Assembly: GCA_037954325.1 (NCBI GenBank)
Contig: JBBMNZ010000001.1
Coordinates: 26,771,758 to 26,835,757, forward strand
Length of the DNA: 64,000 nt
From: Fistularia commersonii
Lineage: Eukaryota > Chordata > Actinopteri > Syngnathiformes > Fistulariidae
Reading direction: 5' to 3'
The notes beneath the pieces are model-generated. The model was given only the letters and a program-made list of their open reading frames with translations. It had not been told where the DNA came from and did no database searches. A program made the position numbers and the translations under genes. Within the stretch, counting starts at the first letter, position 1. Every line of letters begins with the position of its first letter. This document shows positions 27,001-39,000 of the stretch, piece by piece.

Positions 27001-30000
27001 GCACTTTGAAAATGACCTAGCAAAAAAAAAAAAAAAAGTCCACCTCCCATTCCGTATGAAAGCGATAGGTTTTAGTTTTATGATAGGTGATAGGTTTCAC
27101 TCATTTTTATACCCATAAGTTTAGAAGACATAAGTTGGAGGCTAACTCGCTAGCTTGCTAGAACGCACGGTGACGCCTGTGTCAGTAAAGGTCATATCGG
27201 ACAGACCGACTGTCAGCCGAGTGACAAATTTCACAGCGAGGAGGATCGTCTGACGTCCACGTTTTAACACCATGCGATCTACACACACTACCTTTGCGAT
27301 CGACCGGTAGATCGCGATCGACGTATTTGGGCGCACCTGAAATAGATAATCATGGGGTTGCTTGTCATTCATGATTAAAAAGGCGGAGTCGGTTTGACAG
27401 ATGAGACGAGGCTCGTGGGCGACCGTGCCCGCTGTAAACTCGACAGATTCGAGGATGATTCATCAGTTTAATTTTTTCCCTTTTGAGGAAGCGGTCCGAT
27501 GTGAGTCGAGCAAAAAGCTCACAAGCTTCCCGGAACTCATGGGTCTGCAAGTGCATTGATAGGCATCACCATGCGTGTATTGACAGTTTCCACTTACACC
27601 CCATTTATAGAGCTGGCAAGAGGAGGTTCTCGTCTATCAGGAGGAGATGGAGGGCCTCAGTCTCCTGGCTCAGCAGGTTCTGGACGAGACTCATATTAGC
27701 AGCCGGATCTGCACAAGAGCAACCCAGATCACTGCGCGCTACCATGCCCTGCTGCTGCATCTAATGGTAATATTCACAAGCCGCAGCACAAAACTCTAGA
27801 AACTCATAGATGAATGTATCAGATATTGTTTATTTTTATCCCCACATCAACTTCAATACTTCAACAACAACCTGAACCAGTTCTTTATCATTGCTTTGTT
27901 TTTGTTTCTGTTGTTGCAGGAGACAATCAAACAACTCCAGGAGGAGGTTTCATGTATTGAAGATGCACAGTGCGTCTTTGGCACCTTCTCAGACTGGCTC
28001 AGCACGGCGCAGAACAACCTCAGCACCGCGGCAATAAGTGTGGATGTGTTGGATCGCTTCGCTATGGAGAAAAAGATGAAGAAACTGGAGGTGGATCACG
28101 TACACTGAAATACGCATCGGTTTATTGGTGTACCGTATTTTGGGGACCGTAAGGCGCACCGCGTTATAAGGCGCATGATAAAACATTTGGTATATAAAGC
28201 GAAACAGTCAGTTTAGTCGAACTTTATTCATTGATTTGATGCCTTGGAAACTCTGTTTGGTCTTCTTTACTTCGCACAGTTCATCTGCTTGCTTCTTCCA
28301 CTTCCGTACCATTGATTCATTCATGTTGAATTCTTGGCTTCAGCTCTATTCCCATCATCTACTGCGCGACTGATAGCCTTGAGTTTGAGTTCTGCCATTT
28401 TTGGGGTTCCTCATACACACAAGTGTACAATAATATTCTGTTGAAGCACAGTATGTACCACTATTACTAAAAGTGGCGGAGGGAACGTACTATATACTGT
28501 TCTCTGATTGGTTTATCATTGCCAGTGATAGCGGACCCCTAAAGTTAATGTGACTTTGAGACGACTTTGTATTCCAGCACTACATAATTACACTAAAACC
28601 GTCAAAGTCGTCCTCTTCGGTGTCGGAGTTGAACGGACTCAGAATTTCCTGATCATTCCATGGGTCCAATGTGACGAGGATGAACGTTTTAGCGGCGTGA
28701 AGCCTCGTTAGCCTCCCCCACCCAAGAAGTCCATATATTAGCCGTATCGTTATTTACGTGAAAAAAGTCGCGGCTTATCGTCCGGTAATTAAGGTACTCA
28801 TCCATCGTTGTCTTACATTGCAACCTAGATTCAACCAAGAACCAATTTTAACACGTCAGGTGGCAACGTTCTGAAAATAAACCAAGCGGAGTCAAAGTCT
28901 CACTAAAACAACCAAGGACCGACTTTGAACACGTGTCAGATGGGAACGGTCTGAAAATGAATCGAGCGGAGCGGCTTCGTCGCTTACCAAAGTCTCACTA
29001 AAACATTTTGACTGATGTTTGAGCTCAGTGGACCTCATAAAATTGGTCAGTAAGCACAAGATTAATATATAATGTGCACGGCAGGTCTTTGAGAAAATGT
29101 AAGGACTTTAAGTGCATCTTATATTGTGAGAATTACGGTATAATCTCATAACAGTTTCGTTTTAGGTAGACCTCAAATAATTGCATGACATTACCCTAGT
29201 CTGTTTTGGCCTTTGCGCATAGAACTGATGCTGAGAGTTCCTCTCGGCATCTGGAGGCAGTCAGGAAACTAGAGGTGACTCTGGCAGAACAAAAAGAGGC
29301 ACTTGAGGAACTCAAGGACCAGAAACTGAAAATCACAAGAATTCATACACAAGGCGCATGGATGATTTTTGAGTGCGCCTTATAGTGCGAAAACTACGGT
29401 ACCCTAGTGGATAACGTTTCAAATTCATTCGGTTGTTGCCTGTAAGAGCCTCTGTATGCAGCTGGAAAAAAAAAATAGTGCACAAATAAAAGCAGAAACT
29501 GTGCAGGGTAATATCTATAAGATAAAAATGTGTTTTTATACGAACGCCCTCCTGTGCTTGTTGCAGGCCCTTCTGGCAGAGATGGAGCAGGGTCACAATT
29601 ACATGAAGACAATGAGAGAGAAGACGGAGCGCGCCATGGTGTTTGTTGAGGAGACCGAAGCTGAGCAGCTGAAGGAGGAGGTTGACGCCCATCTCGCCCA
29701 ATTGGAGGAGCTGGTTTCGGCTCTGCGCACCGAGCAGAGCTCTCTCGAGAAATGTATCTCGCTCTCTAAAGACTTCACGGATAAATACAAGGCCCAAGCT
29801 CAGTGGGTGACGGAAACCAAGAATCTTTTAGCATCCAGCGTTGAGCCTAAAGCCGAACTCTACCAGAAGAAGGCCCAGTTGGCGAAGTACAAGGTCATTT
29901 GGGTGACTTTTGGCTCCTTAAAAATGTGAAAACGCTCTGCAGAGAATCTATAATGTTTGCCCTTTTCTGCAGACCATTCAGCAGGCCGTGCAGTCCCATG

Positions 30001-33000
30001 AGTCAGCCGTGAAATGCGTCGTTGAGAAAGGAGAAGTGCTGCTGGACACCATCCACGACCCTGCAGTCAGCGAGAACATGAGACAGCTCCAGACCGATTA
30101 CCAAGACCTCTGCTTGTCGGCTAAGGTGCGCAAATACACGATTTTGGAGTTCTTGTATTTTGGAATGAAGTCAGGGCTTACAAGGCTTACAAGGACGCGG
30201 ATTTGAAATTTGTTGTGTTTCAGACTCATGTCCAGAACCTTGTGGAGTGGGTGAGGGAGCATGAGGATTACAATAGCGAGTTGCAAGAAGTGGAGAAGTG
30301 GCTCCTCCAGATGTCCAGCAGATTGGTCACCTCGGACTCCATGCAGACCAGCAGTATGGAAATGGCAACTCAGCAACTTGCCCGACACAAGGTGACTCTT
30401 TTCGTTCGATTAAAATTCGACTTGATTGTCTTTTAACGATTAACAAAAACTTTTTTTTTTCTGGTCATCACTTGGCCAGACAACAAACAAGGTCAAATGA
30501 GTTACCGTAATTTCTGGGCTCTTAAGACGCTACTTCTTTTCCACAGGCTGCGGATTAAATCATGATTTCTGGGGGGCTTAAACATTTAGATTCATCACAT
30601 CGGACCAATGAAGTGAAATTCTGAGGCCGTTCGATTGCGACACAGAAGAAGACAAATTTAATGGTTTTAGTGCGCAGTAGGAAGACCAAGATAGCAATCC
30701 TCTGGAGTAGGACAAGGCAGGGATAGAAGATGGATGGATGGACTTTTCCTTGTCTTATTTATCATTAATCTTTTTCTTTAGCCGTGTAAATATCTCATGT
30801 TACAACGTGGACACCGGCAGCTTTTTGACAACTATGGCCTATATATGTACACTTATATTTATTTTTAGCTGGTGCGGCTTATATTCAGGTGCGCTCAATA
30901 GTCAGGAAATTACAGTATACGGTGATCCCTCGCTATAACGCGGTTTACATTTCACGGTTTCGCTACTTCACGGGATTTGCATTGTGCATTGTGGTCTGCA
31001 TTCTGATTGGCTAAAAAAGTCACTCCGCTTCTTCTCTACCTGTGCGTCAATAACGTTGCAGTTTAATATGTACACGTACGTAAAACAGCTTGCCAAATTT
31101 ACATTACATAGGTGCAAAATTCTCTTGCAATTTTGAGTTTCTCTAAAACCCGTAATGTTGACAAAACGCTCTGGAGCGACAAAAGCACCTTGCAGGGCCC
31201 AAAAGGCAGCGGAAGATGCTCTCTATCCCAGATAAAGTTAAACTTCTGGACATGCTAAGGGAAGGTAAAAGCTATGCGGCTATAGATCGGCATTATGGAA
31301 TTAATAAATCTTCCGCTTCTTCCATAAAGAAGGAAGAAAGAAACATAAGGACGACAGCAGCAATATGTTTTAATAAGGATACAAAAAGGGTTGCAACTGT
31401 CCGCAACAAGACCACGGTAAGGATGGAGTCTGCGTTAGCTCTGTGGATTAATGACTGCAGGAAAAAAAACATACAAACGTTATCTGCACAAAAGCGAGAA
31501 TACAGTATCAAAACTTTGCTTTGATGATTGAGCCTGTAAAATGGTTTGTTCTTTCTTTTCAATGTATAATAGCATATTTAATTGTATAATAATTGTAAAA
31601 AAAAAAATAGAGGTTCCTACTTCAGGGATTTTGCCTATCACGGGTTCTTTTTGGAACGTAACCCCAGCGAAAAACAAGGGTTTACTGTACTGCTTTATTC
31701 CATCCATCCATCCATCCATCCATTCATTTTCATTTTCTTCTGCTTATCCTACACTCAGCCTGTCCCAGCTATCATCGGGCAAGAGGTGGGGTACACCTGG
31801 ACTGGTCGCCAGGCAACTGCAGAGCCACATATATAGAAAGATAACCATTCACTCACTCATTTTGGGCAATTTTTCCCAAACTAACACCACAAAGAAAGGT
31901 CTCTTTGTCGGAATCGAACCAGTGTCCTTCGTGCCGGCCTATAATGCCGTGTAGTTTCATTTTCCTTTTTTTTTTTTTTTTTTGCACTGAACGGATCACT
32001 TTTAATCTTTGATTTTGATCGTGAACCCTTTTTCTAGGCTGTAATGGAGGAAATCGCCAGTTTCGAGGAACGCCTAACAAGCTTGCAGCAGAAAGGAGAG
32101 GATCTGGTCGCCAGTTGCACGGACCAAATCCAAGCAAAGATCAGTCAACAAGTCCAGGCGCATCAGCAGGGAACCAGGGATAGCTACTCCGCCATATGCA
32201 GCACCACCCAGCGTGTAAGTGAAGATCCCCCCCCTTGCAGAGTCAGATGTGGTTGCTGAAGTGAAACAAGACATGCAAGTCACCGTCATAACATACTATC
32301 TTCACTCCCATTCCCCCGATGTTTTCCAACAGGTTTACCAAAGTCTGGACCGGGAGCTGCAGAAACACGTCAACCACCAGGACACTCTTCAGCAATGCCA
32401 AACGTGGCTCTCCACCGTGCAGGAAGAGCTTCAGCTCAACGACCAGGGACCGTCCGGTCTGCAGGAGGCCCTCAAACAGGTAACTGATGCACCGAAGCGC
32501 TGCCTGCTTCAGAATTTCCATCGGGCAAACTTCATTTATCAAATGAATTATACTTTATTAAAATAGGTAAAGCACTACCGGGCCCTGCAGGAGCAGGCCA
32601 GCACCTACCTGGACCTGGTCTGCTCTGTTTGTGACCTTTCTGACGACGCTGTAAGAGTGACCGCCGCTGAGGTCCAGAAGGTTAAACTCACGGTCAGTGC
32701 TTTTTTTTTTTTTTTTTTTTTTTAAATCACCCATTTCCATTTTAAACTCAAGGATGTATCCATGAAAGGTGCAAAGCCAGATTGTAAAAACGTCCTGCAC
32801 TGGAGGCGGTCGTCTTTGCGCGCGACTGTGCAAGTCACTACGATGTGTTTTTTCCAGATAGAGGAAAGGATGTCCAGTGCACAGGGGCTTTCAGAGGGCT
32901 GGAGGGAGATCAAGGAACAGAAGCAAGACCTGACCAGCTTGTTCCAGGACATGGAACAGCAGCTCCTTAGTCTCTCCAGGAGGCCTGCCGAGCTGGAGAC

Positions 33001-36000
33001 CAAGATAGCCCAAAACATGCTCTCCCAAGCCAAGGTATGGCTTTCCTGATTAGAGAGACGTATCATAGACGTGTCTTGGGATTTAAGGAGCATTTTGTGC
33101 TTTCGTACAGGAGTGTAGCCAGCAACTGCTGTCCAAACAAAATATTCTGACCAAGATGTCGGATAAAGTCAGCAAACTGACAAAGGGTAAAGAGTCTCCG
33201 GAACATGCGGAGCTGGATCGCCTGAACCATTCCTGGCTGGAGCTTTGTCACAGTGCCAGCAAGCTGCAGAGCCAGAGGGACGAGGATCTGCAGAGGTCTA
33301 AGGAGTACCACGGCTGCATCTCTGCGGTGGAAGTGCTGTTTGAACAGGTGTCCAAAGAGTGGGACACTCTTGCCAGGTATGTTTACGCATCAGATGTATG
33401 ATAAGATGATACCGGTACTTCAGCAACTGCAAGTGAAACATGGAAATGCTTGACATCAATGTTATCAGACCTTTCTTTTCATGCAAAGACTTGTGTTAAA
33501 TCTATCAAGTACCGTTTTTTGTGGACCATAAGGTGCAATATGAATGTCCGGGGCTATTTCTATACATAAGGCGGAGGTAAACGTTCTACGTACTGTTCTC
33601 TGATTGGTTTATCGTTCAGCGATCGCGGATACCTGAAGGTAGTGTGAGGTTGAAGAATTCATACATATGGCACACGGACCATTTTTGAGAAAATGTATGG
33701 ATTTTAAGTGTGCCTTATTGTGCCAAAAAGACGGTATAATCTCTTACCAGTTGCATTTTAGGTAGACTATCGCATGACGTCATCTTCCTCTGTTTTGGCT
33801 TTTGCGCCGTAGAACTGATGCTGAGAGTTCGTCCCAGCATCTGGAGGCATTAAGGAAACTGGCGGTGACACTGGCAGAGCAAAAAGGGGCACTTGAGGAG
33901 CTCAAGGACCAGAAACAGAAAGTCATCCAACATCTGAACCTGGATGACAAGGAGCTGGTAAAAGAGCAAATAAGCCACTTCGAGCAGCGATGGAGTCAAA
34001 TGCAAAACCTAATTGAGAGGAAAATTCAGGACTCTGTCGTGACCCTGGAGGATATGAGCCAGGTGGAGGCCCGGCTCAGAGAGGCCCGGGACTGGGCGGA
34101 GGAGCAGCAGCCCGCCTTGTCAGAAGCCATGAAGATGAGTCCTCCTCCAGAGCTGGCCCAGAGCTTCTTGTTTGACCACCTGAGCATTTGCAGTGAATTG
34201 GAGGCGAAGCAGCTTCTGCTGGCTCAGGCCATGGTGGACGCAGACCGAGTGCTGGCCCGCCTCGGCCTCAGTGAGCGGCAGCGCCTGCAGCAGCTGATCG
34301 CTGACACTCAGTCCGAGGTGGAATCACTGAGTGTGAAAGTGGCGCAGCGGCGAAAACACCTGAGCAAGGCCTTTACGGAGAGGACGCAGTTCCTCATGGC
34401 TGTAAGCCAGTCCATATCTTGGGTCCAGCAAAATGAGAAAAAAGCCCAGGCGGAAGAGTACATCGCTTTGCTACCAGATGACCTCGCCAAGCAGGTCAGA
34501 ACATGTAGGAACATCCAAAGTAGTTTGAAGGCCTATCAAAGCGAGCTGACCTCCCTGTGGTCTCAAGGAAGGGACCTGATGAGAAACGCCAATGAGGAGG
34601 AACGGAACGAGATCCTCACAAAGTTGCAGGAGTTGCAAAACATCTTCGATAAAACGCTGCATAGGTGTGGCCAGAAACTCCAGGAGCTGGAAAAAGTTCT
34701 TGTTTCGCGAAAGTACTTCAAGAACGACCTTGAGAAGATATGCCTGTGGATAAAGCAAGCTGATATCGTCACCTTTCCCGAGATTAACCTCATGGTCGGA
34801 GACGCCGAATTAGAAGCGCAGCTTTTAAAATACCAGCAGATAGTCGAGCAGGCAATCGAATATGAGAACCTTCTTCTCATCGTGCAAAGAGCCGGACAGG
34901 AAATTTTACCTTCTCTGAGCGAAGTAGACCACTGCTACTTGGACGAGAAGCTCAATACGCTTCCCCAGCAGTACAACAACATTCTATCACTCGCCAAAGA
35001 AAAGCAAGAGAAAATCCAACAAGCCATTCTCACGAGGAACGAATACACGTCTTTCATCGATGTGACCCACAAAGCCCTGAAGGAACTGGAGGAACAGTTC
35101 AATAATCTCGAAACGCAGCCGGTCGGCCTGCAAACGGAGGAGGTCGTACGTCTGAGGGACGACTACAAGGCGATCCAGGTGGATCTGAGCAGCCTGGGTC
35201 TGGCAGTGAGCGAACTCAACCAGAAGAAAGAAGGATTTCGCAGCACCGGTCAACCGTGGTGCCCGGAGGAAATGACCCAGCTTGTGAGCCTGTACAACGG
35301 CTTAAAACGATTGGTGGAGCAGAAAGTCGAACACCTGGATGAGACCTTGGAGTCCTTCGAGGACCACAAGGCGATGGCCATGCAAGTGGACTCTGAGTTG
35401 AAGGCCACGAAGGAGCAGCTGGTAAAGGTTAACGCGGAGACTCAGTCGGCAGAGGAACGGCTCAAGAACTACCACGCTCTAGCAGGGAGTCTTCAGAGCG
35501 CTAACTCCCACTTGTCCAGACTCATGGAACAGATGGATAGTCTTGCTCCTCGTGTTGACCAAACAGGGCACAGTGCCTCCAAAGATCAAGTGCTTCTCTG
35601 GCAAGAAGAGCTGCAGTCCTTGCAGGCCGCAGTCGGCGACCTCATCGAGGAGTGCGAGAACAGATTCGTCCAGAGTAAGGACTTTGAGACGGAGATGAAA
35701 AGGACCCTGGACTGGCTGCAGCAGGTCAGGGACGAACTGGGCTGTGCTGTGATCGTGGACGTCAGGGTGGAGAAGGTGCAGGAGGAGATCAGGAAGCAGC
35801 AGATAATGCAAGAGGAGGTTCAGTCCAGACTGAGGATAGTGGCTGCACTGAGTAGCAGGGAGAAACAGAAGTATGTGAGTGCCAACGAGCTGGTCCCGAC
35901 CCATGTGGACACCAGCCTGGAAGAAATGGCCAAATTGCAGGCCGAAATTCAAAAAGCGCTCAGTTCTAAGCAGGTAATATTCTCAATTTTCTCATTTTCA

Positions 36001-39000
36001 AGACATCTTGCAAAATAAATGGGCTGAGCCCAGATGTTTGCCGAGCCAAAATGCTAACGTCTTTCCTTAGTTCTGACTGACGACCCTTCAGGTCCTTTTA
36101 AACACTCGATCTTGTTTGCTCAGAGTTGACAGATCGCGACTCTCTGTTGAAATTGAACAGAATCGGACCGGTGCCCGTCTTGATTCCCGATTTTCCTTTT
36201 TGGTTGCAAAGATCACTTTGGAGGAAGCGCTGGTGCTGTGCCAGAAGTATCACTTCCGGATGCAGTCGGCCTGCGAGTGGCTGGAGGATGCGGTGTCCTT
36301 CCTGCAGCAAGCCAGCTTAGGCGTGGATGTGGAGAACTATGAGGAGTGTCTGCGGCAGCACGGAGATATCACGGCCACCGAGCAGGAGTTCCTCATTCAC
36401 CTTGAGGAGCTGCAGGCCCTGCTGCCACAACTGGAGAATCTAGTCAATCCCACAGCGAGAGAGCAGCTCCGGGTGAGCGTGGAGTCAGCGAAGCAAAGAG
36501 GCATCGAGGTCCGCGATCAGCTCCAGTGTCACCAAGATGTTCTTCACAGGTAGCCAAAGAGAAAGAAAAAGGAAGTTCATATTTTTGGAGTTGCATTTCG
36601 AATGCTTGAACGTATTTTCCTTTTTTTTTCTTGGGTTTGTTCTTTAGCTGTGTGACCCAGTGGAACTCGTACCAGGAGGCAAGGCAGACTGTTATTGAGC
36701 TGATGAACGACGTGGAGAAGAAGCTGACCGAGTTTTCCACTGCGAAGGCGGCCACTAGCCAAGAGGCTGAAGACAAGTTGCGCGGCCATCGGGTACGTCT
36801 GAAAACAAATGATTTCACACGAAGCCCTTCCGTGAATCGCTTGAACTTTATATCCTTTTCTTACTTTCCAGTCTCTTGTATCTCTGGTGAATGGCTTCCA
36901 AGACAAGCTTAGCGGTTTAGAGGAGCAAGCAGCTCAGCTAGAGTTGGTGGGCAGCGACGCGAGCAAGGCCACCATCAGCCGCTCCATGACCACTGTGTGG
37001 CAGCGCTGGACGAGACTTCGCAGCGTTGCGCGGGGGCAGGAGAGAGTCCTGGAGGACACGGCGCAGGAATGGAGAACCTTCCGAGAGAGGGTACTCCTCC
37101 CCGAGAAGCATACCGTGCCCGGTGGACGCCGAGAAGCTCCGTTTGCGGATGCTGAGCGAGTTCATCTGTTCCTTTTCGACAGATGGTGAAGGTCGGCGCC
37201 GTGTCCGATGAGCTCCAGAGTCGTGTTGCTGACAGCGCGGTGGAAAAGGCCTCAAAAGCCACTCTGCAGTCTCTGATGGACCAGCATGACTTGCTGAGCC
37301 AGGACTTGGAAAGGGAGCTCTCCTCCCTCACACTGCTGCGCCAGTATGCCCTCAGTTTACTCCATGACGTGGAGGTGCCTTCGCCCACCAACGGCCAGGA
37401 TGAGCTTCCCGGCCTCAAGGAAATCCGCGCCGTGCAAGACCAAATGGAAAGGTGAGCCTTCCGAAGGGCGTCATCTCGCCAAACCCTGACACGACATCCA
37501 TATTTGAAATTGATTCGTAAAAACGTCACCGTATGGAATTGTTTGGTTTCCCGCAGCCTCCTCACGCACTCCAGGACCAAGAGGGCTCAGGTGGCTCAGG
37601 AACTGAGGGACAGAGAGGAAGTGGAGAGGGAGCTGAGTGTCGTTAAAGCCTGGATACAGCAGACGATGGAGCTTCTTCTGAACCCAACACCAGATATTGA
37701 TTCGCTGCTCCAAGAACTGGAGGTATAGTTTCCATGTGGGAAGGGGTGGCCAAACTTTTTGGCTCAGTGGCCGCATTGACTTTTAAAATTTGACTTGTGT
37801 GTCCCCACAAAATAGGATACTTCTTCTTCGCCTTTCGGCTTTTCCCTTCAGGGGTCGCCACAGCGAGTCAACTTTCTCCATCCAACCCTATTCTCTGTAT
37901 CCTCCTCTCTCGCACCAACTACCTTCATATCTTCTCCCACTACGTCCATCAATCTTCTCTTTGGTCTTCCCAGAAACCTCCAATTCCAGCATCTGTCTAC
38001 CAATATATTCTCTATCCCTCCTCTGTCCATGACCCCACCATCTCAGTCTGGCTTCTCTGACCTTCTCTCCAAAACGTCTAACATGTGCTGTTTCTCTGAT
38101 TGACTCATTCCTGATCCTCTCCATCCTGGTCACGCCCAAAGAGAACCTCAGCATCTTCATCTCTGCAACCTCTAGTTCTGCCTGCTGTCTTTTGGTCATT
38201 GTAACAGTTTCTAGTCCAAACATCATCGCTGGTCTCACCACTGTCTTGTACACCTTTCCTTTTATTCTGGCTGATAGTCTTCTATCACATTGTACCCCTG
38301 ACACTTTTCTCCACCCATTCCAACCTGCTTGGACCCGTCTCTTCACCTCTTTTCCGCACTCTCCGTTGCTCTGGACTGTTGACTCCAAGTACCTGAAATC
38401 CTCCAGCTTCTTGATCTCCACTCCCTGTAGCCTCACCGTTCCACCCGAGCTCCCCTCATTCACACACATATATTCTGTCTTGCTGCGACTAACTTTCATT
38501 CCTCTCCTTTCCAGAGCATACCTCCACCTCTCTAGATTTTCCTCTACCTGTTTTCTGCTCTCACTGCAGATCACAATGTCATCTGCAAACATCATTGCCC
38601 GGATAAATGCATGAGGTTGCGTCAGGAAGGGCATCCGGCGTAAAACTTTTGCCAAAACCAAACATGCGAGTCAACCATCACCACAAGATAGGATACTTAT
38701 GATAAAAATTAAAAAAAAAAACGCATTTGTTACCAGAACATATCCAAATCGTCTGACATTTGCTTTGAAAATAAAACCAGCTCGGTTTCTGACGGTTGCT
38801 TACATTTCATGCGCAAACCGTTTCTTTCCCTTGTAGCTTCACATTCAGCTCATTCATGTGTCGGTATGTCCACCGTAAAGGCTAAATCACAAAGCCAATC
38901 TGTGTCATTCATCTCAGGAAAATTCTCTCTGTAGCTGTTCATTGATTTGAAAAAATAAATAAATTGCAACATATTTTGTTTATACACAGGATTAAAAAAA

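Noticed and set aside
29223..29400. Alternative first part of the giant exon
   Set aside because: No donor site before a MITE, wrong phase after exon 30, in-frame stop; kept as a pseudo-exon.
37183..37185. ATG at the start of exon 43 as a translation start
   Set aside because: It follows a good acceptor, continues an open frame from exon 42 and has no upstream promoter features.
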